Shown here one piece after another: positions 29,681 through 37,846 of a stretch of DNA of 37,846 bases. Positions within the stretch are counted from its first letter, which is position 1, and every line of letters starts with the position of its first letter. Under the pieces are notes generated by a model. It was not told the origin of the DNA. It made no database searches and was given only the letters and a program-made list of their open reading frames with translations. The position numbers were made by a program, and so were the translations under genes. Where the stretch lies: the NCBI RefSeq assembly GCF_000142905.1, contig NW_013657671.1:74886-112731 (forward strand), in the 5' to 3' direction. The DNA is from Thecamonas trahens ATCC 50062 (Eukaryota; Apusozoa; Apusomonadida; Apusomonadidae).

Positions 29681-30526
29681 CTACGACTCGGACTCTCCGT
29701 CACTCGCTTGATGGCCCCCCAGCAGCCGATCAAGGGCGGCGAGAACGCCGGCCGGAGTAGGCTCGCTCGCTGTAGCCACCGGCAAGCTGGGAAGATCAAG
29801 GGCGGCGATGGCAGCCGCGGTCGTCGGGCCGATGGCCACCAATACTACTTCTGTTCCATCAGAGCCGAGGCTGTGGACAACGGCTGCAGCGGCAGTCACA
29901 CCGCGCGGCGAGAAGAACACAACAGCAAGCCGATCGCAGCCTGTCGTGTCGGCTGTGACGCTCGCCAGTGCATCTGCCGACGACACGGCATCGTACACCT
30001 CCACTGCAGCCACTCCCAGGCCCGCTTCTGCCAGGCCAGACTCGAGACTCGCACGCCGCTTCACCCCGCATAGATAGGCCAGCCGCGAGCCGGGGGCGAC
30101 CGCACGAACAATGGCGGTCGCCAGCTTCGACGCCGTCCCAGCCGGAACCTCCTCGTCGCCTGCCGCGAGCGTCCACCCTGCTTCCGCTGCGGCGCTCCGT
30201 GTCGCGTAGCCGAGCGTCCACGCTGGCAGGCTCTGCTTCCACTTTGCGACTGCAGGCAGCGCGTCAGCGGCAGCGACCGCCGCCGCCGACGTCATGACCA
30301 CCCCCACCACCGCTGTGGCCTGCGCCGCATGCACAGCCGCCGTCGCCGTCGCTTCATCCACTGGCTCGATGGCGAGCATGGGCGCAAAGACCAGATCGGC
30401 GCTCGGATACCTGCGGCTCAGCGCCGTTGCATATGGATCCGCCTCTGGTCTCGTCGCCGCCGTCGCTTGCTTGACCTTGGCCGACTTGGCCAGCACAATC
30501 CGAACTCGATGAGCCGACGCCGCCAT
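29681..30526 (-). CDS. Uroporphyrinogen-III synthase
   Basis: The protein has 281 residues from the ATG at 30526; the frame is open upstream but has no earlier ATG. It fits HemD/UROS, which closes linear hydroxymethylbilane into uroporphyrinogen III with inversion of ring D in heme synthesis. The two-lobed pattern is visible: an N-terminal lobe with VFAPMLAIEPVDE and VVMTSAAAV (the usual TSxxAV position), then the second lobe with LAYLCGVKRR, the conserved VFFSPRGV (203-210), AIGPTTAAAI (231-240) and EPTPAGVLAAL (255-265). The length is normal. No organelle-targeting peptide is obvious, so it is probably cytosolic. It starts 102 bases after the R3H gene on the same strand. Confidence 0.88.
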   Translation of the reverse strand: MAASAHRVRIVLAKSAKVKQATAATRPEADPYATALSRRYPSADLVFAPMLAIEPVDEATATAAVHAAQATAVVGVVMTSAAAVAAADALPAVAKWKQSLPAWTLGYATRSAAAEAGWTLAAGDEEVPAGTASKLATAIVRAVAPGSRLAYLCGVKRRASLESGLAEAGLGVAAVEVYDAVSSADALASVTADTTGCDRLAVVFFSPRGVTAAAAVVHSLGSDGTEVVLVAIGPTTAAAIAALDLPSLPVATASEPTPAGVLAALDRLLGGHQASDGESES

Positions 30527-30627
30527 GAGAGACGAGTCGGTGCCGTGCCGACCGCTCACGCTGCGCTTCGCTGAGGGACCAGCCGCATCGCGCCTTTATC
30601 ATATCCGACGTCAGCCGTGTTCTCCAG

Positions 30628-31674
30628 CTACATAGGCGACACCGGCTCCTGATTCGCAATGGCATGGGAGCTCGGCGGCGTTCCGCCTGAACTCGCGGAC
30701 GTCAGCGGCTTGGCCCGCTTGGCCGACGGCTCGTCCGTGTCGGCAGCAGCCTCGCGCGCCCGCTTGGCTTTTTTCAGGTCAAGCTCGATCTCTTCGATGG
30801 TGCGGCGGTCACGCTCGCGCGGTACAAGCTTGGACAGCTCCAGCTCCTGGGTCTGCGCGGCGGCGGCGGCGGCTCGGGCCGCCTCCTCGGCCGACGCCCG
30901 CGACGCGTTAGCCTCCAGCTCCTTACGGCGGGCCTCGCGGCAGGCAAGCTCGCGGTGGAGCGAGCCGAGCGTGTTGTGGATGTTGAACTCAGACGGATGG
31001 AGGTTACGGAGGAGGTCGACGTGGTCCTCATTCGGCGTCAGCTCCTTGCGGTAGATGACCATGTGTCGGACAGCCGGATCGTCGCCATACGAGACCGCGC
31101 CGAGGCCCTTGGTGTCACACACCTCGTGTAGGACAGCTCGCAGCGGACGGTCCAACGCAAGAGGCACCAGCGCCTCGTTCATCGCCGGATTCGCCGCAAA
31201 GCTCGCCTTGATCTTGTCCACGTTGGCATCGGCGGTAGCTCGAAAAGCCATCAGCCGCTGCCGCTCCCGCTCCTCAGCCGCCTTCTCCCTCGCCAGTCGC
31301 TCCCTCTCTGCCGGAGATACCGTCGATACCGGCCGCTTGTACTTTTTCGCACCCGAGAGCAGCGACATCAGCAGCGGCGCCTTCTTCTTCTTGCCCGTCG
31401 CCGGCACAGACCCTGTTCCTGACGCGCCGGTCGAGCCCATTGTCGCCGCTCCCGCGCTCCCTCCCGCTTTTCCACTTGCCGCCGCCGTCGCCGCCGCCGC
31501 CGTCTGCAGTGCAGCTTCGCCTGCACCAGCTGCTGCTGCCTGCACCTCCTCTGGGGGCGGCGGGGGTGGTGCTGACGCCGGCGGCCCGGCGGCCGAAGCC
31601 GCCGACTGCCCTGCCACCCCGCCGCCTGGAAGAGCCGGCGGCTTGATGCGAATGCGAAGCGGTGGATCGCTCAT
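30628..31674 (-). CDS. R3H-domain protein, SPAG7-like
   Basis: The protein has 348 residues from the ATG at 31674. Residues 1-115 are Ala/Pro/Gly-rich and disordered, with a basic KKKK segment. Residues 120-143 form a charged helix. Residues 150-212 match an R3H single-stranded nucleic-acid-binding domain of the SPAG7 type: LDRPLRAVLHEVCDTKGL then a SYGDDPAVRHMVIYRKELTP segment. After it come a charged coiled-coil helix (235-300) and a basic nuclear-signal-like cluster (KKAKRAREAAADTDEPSAKR). A nuclear RNA- or DNA-binding role is inferred from the domain. A C-rich leader lies upstream on the coding strand. Confidence 0.8.
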   Translation of the reverse strand: MSDPPLRIRIKPPALPGGGVAGQSAASAAGPPASAPPPPPPEEVQAAAAGAGEAALQTAAAATAAASGKAGGSAGAATMGSTGASGTGSVPATGKKKKAPLLMSLLSGAKKYKRPVSTVSPAERERLAREKAAEERERQRLMAFRATADANVDKIKASFAANPAMNEALVPLALDRPLRAVLHEVCDTKGLGAVSYGDDPAVRHMVIYRKELTPNEDHVDLLRNLHPSEFNIHNTLGSLHRELACREARRKELEANASRASAEEAARAAAAAAQTQELELSKLVPRERDRRTIEEIELDLKKAKRAREAAADTDEPSAKRAKPLTSASSGGTPPSSHAIANQEPVSPM

Positions 31675-31725
31675 ACCGGATGGATGGATATGGAAGAGTA
31701 CCTAGAGTAGAAGGGAGGGGGGGGA

Positions 31726-31741
31726 GGGGGGGGGGGGGGGG
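31726..31741. repeat. 16-base poly-G tract (C on the sense strand)
   Basis: The tract lies 52-67 bases upstream of the R3H gene start codon. On that gene's sense strand it reads as poly-C. Confidence 0.9.
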
Positions 31742-31890
31742 TTGGCTGGTGGGGATGGGCGGTCGAGATGAGCGACAATGAGTCGAGTGTACGTGCGTGG
31801 ACTCGGGACGCGACTCTGCCAGCCACGCCGATCAACAGCTGACTAAGCGCTTTCATTTGTACGCAACAGCCGCTCGGAACCTTGGGTGCG

Positions 31891-34800
31891 TCAACTGTCG
31901 AGCTCTGCTGGTGAGCAGCCGTTGAGCTCGAAGACTTGTCTGGCTTCGGCAGCCCGATGGGCAGCAAGATCGGCCACATGCGCGTTGTGCGCCTCGGCGG
32001 CAGCGTTGGTCCTCGCCACAAACTCGGCTTTGAGCACGCCAAGCCGGGGATGGTCAAACCACCGCCCGCCGTCCGCGTCGACGTAGGCGCGGCCATCAAA
32101 GAAGAACCCGTCGGGAACAGGCTCGTCTTTGGACGCTGCTCGGATGTCGGCAATCTCTGCCTGGCTCAGAGACGCTGCCGTCCGCGTTGTCGGTTTTTCT
32201 ACCGGCAGCGGAACTCGCGCGTCGAGCAGCGCGGTCACAACCGCGCGCTTGGTCACATACGACCCATCAACCGCAAACACGCTGCCACTCTCTGCATGCT
32301 GCCCATCACCAAGCTCGACAAACTCGACGCTTGGCGAGACGCCCGACATGCCGCGCGCCGACGATGCACCCACGGCCTCATGAGCGTCCGCTGGCGATAG
32401 GAGCGAGGAACCGTTGACTCTCGCTCGCCACACCGCGCTCCCATCGCTCGTAATCGTAGCCATGCCGCGGACACGAGTGACCTGTAGCGGTGTGCCGTCC
32501 GGTCCAGCCACGGAGCCGCCAAGAAGGTTGCGGAGGACACGCAAGAGGCAGGCCTCATCCAGCACCATCGGCAGTCTCGCCACCACCAGTGTCACATGCC
32601 GCGCCGCCACGCTCGCGGCAACTTCCAGATCCGGAGAGCACAATGCCCGCAGCTCGGCCTGGCTCGCCGCCTGCCACGCGTCGAGCCTCAGCAGCTCGTC
32701 GACGGCCGCAGGGTGGACAACTCGCCCAGAATGCGAACCCATGACCATGCTCGCCTCGGGGTTGCGGGCAGCCACCGAGGCCCGGGTCGTCTCGATGCTG
32801 TGGTCGCTGTCCTTCGCCTCGGGCATCCGCACCACTACCGCCTGTACAAAACCGCGGCGGAGCAGGCTCGCGGCATTCGGCAGCAGCGGTGCACATGCGC
32901 CCACCCGGCCGCTCGGCATCTGATGAAGAACCGGATGGACCAAGGCGACCACGGACGCAATGAACACCTCGTCACGCATGCCTGGACCCTCAAGCATGGT
33001 CGTAACTGCCGCCACATCCACGTACGCAGGCGCCACAAGTGCCACTCGCCCCGTCCGCGGCTCAACTGCGCTGCGTGCCTCGGTCGCTGCGTCGCGGACT
33101 CGCGCCGCCCACGCGCTGTCATCAAACAGCGCCTCATCGTCAAGCGCGGACGAGACCACACTCCACTGGTGCCGCTCGGACGAGGTCTCGATCAGCGAGG
33201 CTACCAGCGTGTCAGCCCCGGCGCATGCTGCACCGCAGACAACCGTTACGGGGACAGCGTGCTCTCCATGTTCGATTGCCACCGGCGTCTTGCTCTTGGC
33301 CCCGAGGCTCGCACACACCGCAAAGTCCTCAAACGACGGCTCGAGACGGACTGGAAGCGACTCTGCCGGTTCGACGGTCGGCATTTCGAGACGCACCACG
33401 ACCTCGCCCTCGTCCCACAACGGGCGCCACAATGCATACGCTGACCGTGCCACCATTCGCCAGCCAGACGCCGCGCGATCAAAAGTCATCGACAGCCGTA
33501 CCGGCTCGCCGCAGGCCACCAGCCTGCCGAGCGAGAGCCCGCCGAGCCGCGCGGCGGCAGAAGCAAGGCTCGCACTCGGCATCACAACGTCTAGATGGGT
33601 CACCGTCGCCCCACTATCGGCATCAACCGAGTTGTACGTCGCCACAGAAAGCGGCAGCAATGCTGGCATAGCAAGCGGAACCACCATGAGCCCGGTCCTT
33701 CGTGAGCCAAAGACGAGTCCGCCCTCAAACACGCTCACGCTCCCGTCCAGCGTCAGTCGCTCCGCGCTGAGAACGCCAGGGACTGCGTGCGGCGACACGG
33801 CGGCTCCAAGGCCGCAGGCAGCCGCGGCAGACGCCACTGTCAGCTTGCGCCGCCTCTTGTCCCACACCTGCACGTCTGCAGCTTCTGAGACTGCCGCAAA
33901 CCGCTCGCCAGACACGGCATACGTCTCGCCGTGCGAGAGGACCACGTCGTTGGCAACAACTTCGATGGTGATGACAGCTAGGAGCCCCGGACAAGCCGGC
34001 AGAGGCTCGGCTGGAATGCGTTGATTGAACGCTCCGTGTGAGGTGAGCCGCACAGAGCCACGGACCGTCGCCGCGTCCGGAAGCACACTACCAAGCTCGC
34101 TCCGTGCGACACGCCCCAGTTCGCTGTCTCCCATGACGCTGCCCCCGTCACGCCCGCTGAGCGTTGCCACAAACCGGGCTGCCACCCGCGGCAGCGCTGC
34201 CACCATCGTGGTGTAGATACGGAACAGGGCCGCGACCCGGGCATCGGCGGCGTCGTCAGATGGCCCGACGTCGCCGACGCCATCGTCGCTCTCGTCAACC
34301 GAGTCGCTCTCGTCGTCCGAGTCCGAGTTGAAGCCGGGGTGGAAAGAGAAGAGCGAGAACGAGCGCGGCTTGGCCGGCGCATCGCTCGTCGCCGCAGCGG
34401 CCGACGGCTGCGGCATGTCCGGTGGTACGTCGCTCGTCGGCGCGTTGACCACAAACAGCGTGCGCGCCAGAGAGACTCCAAACGATGGCTCGGTGCACGA
34501 CACAGTGGCCACGCAGTGTGAGCCGAGTTGGACAACATTGACGGCCGGTGGCGTCGCCCCGGGTACCTCGCGGCCGACCATGCCGTAGCGGTAAAGACTC
34601 GAGCGGCTCGACGAGCGCGTCGGACGTCAGCCGGGCCGATGCCGCATCCATGGTGCTCAGCATAAGCTCCCAGTTGGGTGCCAGCTGCGAGTGTGCCACG
34701 TGGTGTGCCGAAGCCAGCGTCTGCACGTCGCACGCCGGGTAGACCTGGGCGGTGAGGAGTTTGTGAATGCCGACCACGTCAAAGACCATCGAGAAGAATC

Positions 34801-35419
34801 CGGCAACACCGACCGGGCGAAAGGTGTGCGTCGACGAGCCATCGAGCGGGACATAGCCATATGCCTGGACCAGTGGCCAGCGCTCGGCATCCATCGGCTC
34901 AAACTGGCGACCGTCCTCGGCGTCGAGATCGAGGGCCGGCAGGCCGACCCGCGGCTTGGCCCGCGACGGTGCCGGCGGCCACAGCAGGAGCTCGTCAATG
35001 GCGTGGACAAACGTCGCGGCCTTGAACTCGTCCAGCTCGTCTGATGCCGGGGGCTCGCTGCCGGAAGCTGGGAGGACAAACAGGCGCACATTGTCCGAGG
35101 CGGCGGTGAGGGCCACGAGATGGGCGAGCGCGTGTGGTGGCGCTACGATAGCCATCGTATCCGGCGTGATGATCATGACCAGCTCCTCCAGCGCTCGCGC
35201 CAGATTTCGATCTTTCGGCTCGTGCGCAATGCCGCCGCCAGAGTAGCCCAGCAGGAGATAGTTGGCAAACCGTCGCATGCCCTCGTCGTGCCGGGCGTCA
35301 ATGCCCGTCACCGCCACCACCGCGTCCAGGCCCTCTCTTCCCGCCACTGCCCGCACATGCCCCAGCCGCGCTCGGAACGCACCGCTCCCGTACACACCCG
35401 CTTCGCCCGTCACCGCCAT
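31891..35419 (-). CDS. DNAAF9: DNAAF9 (C20orf194/Shulin)-like dynein arm factor, one frame break
   Basis: The start is the ATG at 35419 (MAVTGEAGVYGSGAFRARLG). The first part is read to about 34595, where one surplus T in TTT shifts the frame. The second part is read from there to 31891. Removing one T gives SYRYGM, matching a conserved segment, and a total of 1,175 residues, close to the known family length. Landmarks are GIDARHDEGMRRFANYLLLG near the N-terminus, ERWPLVQAYG, and the C-terminal SQAEIADIRAASKDEPVPDG with FFFDGRAYVD and an FELNG end. Shulin/DNAAF9 holds outer-arm dynein in a closed, inactive form during transport into cilia. The ortholog call rests on these motifs and the length. 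Confidence 0.82.
34593..34595 (-). other. One-base frame break in the DNAAF9 gene
   Basis: The run AAA on the plus strand (TTT on the coding strand) appears one base too long. The upstream frame would continue to 34295 with non-conserved sequence, while the downstream frame starts in mid-domain. No fitting intron exists. Confidence 0.7.
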
Positions 35420-35483
35420 GTCCGTGTCAGAGTGTGGTGTGAAAGGCGGGGAGCGCCAAGCTGACTGACAGCCGTGCTCGGAA

Positions 35484-35502
35484 GGGGGGGGGGGGGGGGG
35501 GG
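35484..35502. repeat. 19-base poly-G tract (C on the sense strand)
   Basis: The tract lies 65-83 bases upstream of the DNAAF9 start codon. It is poly-C on that gene's sense strand. Confidence 0.9.
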
Positions 35503-35561
35503 ACAGAGTGATAGCTGTGTATTGGCACGGGGAGGGGGGGGGGGCAGTGCTCGGGCCGATG

Positions 35562-36242
35562 TCACGGCCATGCCGGCGGTGGCAGACCGCGCGAGGCAAT
35601 GCCGGTAAGGATGGTGGTGGCGAGATGGGCTGCGGAGAAGAGGTCAAGATCCATCGAGAGCGATGCGTCGACAGGCGCTACGATGGGAGAGAGAAGCTGC
35701 TGCGGCTGCCGCCGAGGCCGGGGCCTCGGTTCAACCGATCCCCGCGCCCTGATCCGTCCTGAACGCCGCGACCGCCGACTTGAAGAGCCGCCTTGTGCTC
35801 TCCGTCTTGGCCGCAATCCCGAACCCGATCTCGACCCCGATCCCGGCCTGCGGCCTTGCGCCTGGCCTGCACCGGATCTGCGGTGGCGGCGAGAGCGACG
35901 AGTGCGGGAAGCGTGGGAAGATGGAGAGCGCGACGATCGCCCCGAGGATCGACGTCGGCGCCTGCGCCGGCCTCGATGCCTATGCCTACTCTCCCGTGGC
36001 GAGCAACCGCGTGGAAGGGTACAAACTGTTGGCGCATCGGCAAATGAGACCGAGAGCGACGAGATGCGATCGACGGCAACAAGGGCCGGAGCGGCACGAC
36101 CAGCTCCGTCGAGCCACATGATGGGATGGGCAAAGACGCATGGCTCACTCGGCCTGCCTCCCCCGTCCTCCTCTTCCGACGCCGACTCGTAGGTGTAGAC
36201 ATATACGTAGTCCGACAACAACTCGGTACTCGACTCGGCCAT
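35562..36242 (-). CDS. Uncertain gene: Arg/Ser-rich frame
   Basis: A 226-residue frame runs from an ATG at 36242 (MAESSTELLSDYVYVYTYES, acidic). Residues 35-78 look like ordinary coding sequence. Residues 80-185 are very Arg/Ser-rich like an SR domain. The C-terminal 40 residues are again ordinary. However, third-position GC is low in the Arg/Ser part. Two other minus-strand frames there (with VGIGIEAGAGADV and AGIGVEIGFGIAAKTESTRR) and a plus-strand frame at 35780-36121 have codon use more like the neighbours. The true gene may be spliced, frame-broken, or on the other strand. No function is assigned. Confidence 0.35.
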   Translation of the reverse strand: MAESSTELLSDYVYVYTYESASEEEDGGGRPSEPCVFAHPIMWLDGAGRAAPALVAVDRISSLSVSFADAPTVCTLPRGCSPRESRHRHRGRRRRRRRSSGRSSRSPSSHASRTRRSRRHRRSGAGQAQGRRPGSGSRSGSGLRPRRRAQGGSSSRRSRRSGRIRARGSVEPRPRPRRQPQQLLSPIVAPVDASLSMDLDLFSAAHLATTILTGIASRGLPPPAWP

Positions 36243-36563
36243 CCAGGCTCAGAGCCCTCTCCGCGCTCCTTCGAACCCGTCTGCCTCTCGTGGTGCTCCA
36301 CAAGCGAGAAGTGCAGTCGTCTGCCGCCGCCTGCCCATCCCTCTGTACGGCAGTGACCTTGGTGAGAGCAACCAGAGGGTAGCAGCAGTGAAACACCATA
36401 TCTCCCATCCTCTTCTACCCATGCGATTGCTTCCACACAAACCGATCGCCGTCCCCATGCCCATGCCAATACCCACCCGGGCCTCCAATCGCCTTCGCCT
36501 GCCATCCCTCGACCAGAGCCAGAGTCAGAGGTAGAGACAGACGAGGACACACGTGACGCAATT
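36243..36563. other. Intergenic region upstream of the Rpp29 gene
   Basis: About 320 bases with no supported gene. It would be shared by the uncertain minus-strand gene and the Rpp29 gene. Confidence 0.45.
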
Positions 36564-37379
36564 ATGAGTGCGCCACGACCAAGCAAGCGAGCCAAGGGCC
36601 TTGGACAGCAGGTGGAGGAGGTGGCGTCTATTGTGGAGCAGATTGCGCGTGGAGATAGTGGCAGTGGGACAAGTAGCGCCCGCAGTCTGGTGAGCTATGT
36701 CCAGGAGACGCCCGTCAAGGCCATTGCGCCACCGTCACAGACTCGCCCTGTCCCGAGGCCTCCAACAACTGCGTCTCGCGTCAGCTCGGATGCTACCACA
36801 GCGGCGAGCAGGCTGGCAAAGCCGGTTGTCACCGAGCGTGTCGCTTCGGCTGTGACGGCGTCGAGGAGAAGGGCCAACAAGGAGAAGCGGAGGCAGGTGG
36901 CCGCAAAGGCCAAGAAGCGCGGCGCCAAGGTCCGCGCCTCGCGCAAGGCTGTCCGCAAGGTCAGAGTCCCGCGCAAGGTTGTCGACTATGAAGCACTTCT
37001 ACCTCTACATCACATGTGGAAGAAGTACGCTGCGACCTGTCTGGGCAAGGCCGAGAACTTTGTCGCCAGCAATCGCACCGGCGCCATCACCCTCGGCCCG
37101 CACATCGGCAAGCTCGAGCTGGCCGGTGCCCTGCTCTCGGTTGTCTCGTCAAAGTCGCCGTCGCTGGTAGGCGTTCAGGGCCTGGTCATGGCCGAGTCGG
37201 CTCAGATGTTTACTCTCGTCACACCGCAGTCCAAGCTCAAGCACGTGCCCAAGGCCTCGTGTGTCTTTGGCCTCATCTGGGACTCGCTCTTCATCACCCT
37301 GCACGGGCCGAACATCTGCTTCCGCGCCTCGGAGCGCGCCGCCCGCAAGCTCAAGGCCCGCCCTACCAACGTCTTGTGA
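36564..37379 (+). CDS. POP4: RNase P/MRP protein subunit Rpp29 (POP4)
   Basis: The protein has 271 residues from the ATG at 36564. Residues 1-100 are low complexity. A Lys/Arg-rich stretch at 102-140 (KEKRRQVAAKAKKRGAKVRA) should bind RNA and serve as a nucleolar signal. The conserved Rpp29 core covers about 145-271: LHHMWKKYAATCLGK, GALLSVVSSKSPSLVGVQGL, the strand with TLVTPQSKLKHVPKASCVF, and the end with FITLHGPNICFRASERAARK. This is the Sm-like barrel known from archaeal and eukaryotic Rpp29. It works in the RNase P and MRP ribonucleoproteins that process tRNA 5' ends and rRNA. It appears complete. Confidence 0.93.
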   Translation: MSAPRPSKRAKGLGQQVEEVASIVEQIARGDSGSGTSSARSLVSYVQETPVKAIAPPSQTRPVPRPPTTASRVSSDATTAASRLAKPVVTERVASAVTASRRRANKEKRRQVAAKAKKRGAKVRASRKAVRKVRVPRKVVDYEALLPLHHMWKKYAATCLGKAENFVASNRTGAITLGPHIGKLELAGALLSVVSSKSPSLVGVQGLVMAESAQMFTLVTPQSKLKHVPKASCVFGLIWDSLFITLHGPNICFRASERAARKLKARPTNVL

Positions 37380-37699
37380 TCGCTATCATCGCCACCACCT
37401 CCCCATCATCGCCCACGCCCATTCGAACGCTGCCAGGCACTGAGCCTCGGCCACCGCCCCCACTTACCCCCCACCGCCCCCACTTACCCCCCACCTCCTC
37501 CCCCCCCCACATCGATCCGCTCCACATTGGACTAAAAACAACCTCTTGACCAACTTGTTCAACGCGAGCAATCAGCCAGTACCACCGCGCAACCACACCA
37601 CACGCCCACCAACGCCCTCCACCCCCCCCCGGGCCTCCCTCTCTACCTACCAACCAACTCGTGCTTGACCCACACACCACTCTGCCATCTTTACGTCCC
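37380..37699. other. Intergenic region with C-rich repeats
   Basis: This is pyrimidine-rich sequence between Rpp29 and the next likely gene. The unit CACTTACCCCCCACCGCCCC is partly duplicated at about 37460-37495, and C runs are frequent. No gene is seen. Confidence 0.5.
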
Positions 37700-37730
37700 A
37701 TGGCAGAGGAAAAGTCACGCCGGCCAGCGG
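37700..37730 (+). CDS. Probable first exon of a gene cut by the window end
   Basis: An ATG encodes ten codons (MAEEKSRRPA plus one base) and runs into the donor GTACGT at 37731. G-rich sequence like that in the other introns here follows to the end of the window. The model copies the short-first-exon pattern of four genes in this window; the product is unknown. Confidence 0.35.
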
Positions 37731-37846
37731 GTACGTCACCATGTGGTGTGGGTGCAGAGGACAGGGTGTAGGAGGGAGGGACGAGGGGGGAGGGGGGGCG
37801 GGGGTAGGGGGTGGTGAGTGGTGGGAGCGGTCATCGCCGCCGGAAC

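Noticed and set aside
29408-30073. Plus-strand frame of 221 codons across the spacer and the end of the uroporphyrinogen-III synthase gene
   Set aside because: It overlaps a clear enzyme gene on the other strand and shows no family features.
36240-36330. Possible tRNA signalled by a GGTTCGAA-like box on the minus strand
   Set aside because: No matching A box or cloverleaf stems can be folded around it.

Overview
This window looks like nuclear DNA from a free-living, flagellated eukaryotic microbe. It is GC-rich and gene-dense, and the open frames are long with strong C/G preference at third codon positions. There are four confidently reconstructed spliceosomal introns plus one likely one. 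The products are typically eukaryotic: RasGEF, DNAJB12/14-type J protein, F-box/WD40, PH domains, RNase P subunit Rpp29, ciliary CFAP21/EFHB and dynein-arm factor DNAAF9. A TerD protein and a vWA/CTDC/EGF surface protein recall amoebozoans and apusomonads. An apusomonad such as Thecamonas is my best guess, inferred from gene content and not proven.

Layout. Positions 1-7170 hold a coiled-coil protein (+), a RasGEF (+), a membrane J-protein (-) and a Ub-like/PH/beta-propeller protein (-). Positions 7171-16462 hold CFAP21/EFHB (+), an F-box/WD40/multi-pass membrane fusion (+) and an insulin-degrading-enzyme-like M16 protease (+). Positions 16472-18999 hold a helical-repeat/double-PH protein (-). 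A 557-base assembly gap lies at 19042-19598. Positions 20064-24044 hold a small Cys-rich protein (+) and a vWA/EGF single-pass surface protein with an integrin-like NPLY tail (+). Positions 24228-35419 hold four minus-strand genes. In transcription order from the right these are DNAAF9, an R3H (SPAG7-like) protein, uroporphyrinogen-III synthase and a giant eight-TerD protein. The right end holds an uncertain Arg/Ser-rich frame (-), POP4/Rpp29 (+) and the first exon of a further gene (+).

I rebuilt several genes beyond single open frames. CFAP21, the protease, the PH protein and the TerD protein each have a short first exon (15-42 codons) joined by a GT-AG intron. The TerD gene and the DNAAF9 gene are each interrupted by a one-base frame change in a short homopolymer; the conserved families read straight through it. 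This suggests sequence errors rather than dead genes. The genes do not form one pathway. Two (CFAP21, DNAAF9) serve the flagellar axoneme, and several are signalling or surface proteins.

The most unusual items are the eight-TerD protein, the F-box/WD40 protein fused to a polytopic membrane domain, and the vWA/EGF receptor-like protein with an NPLY cytoplasmic tail.
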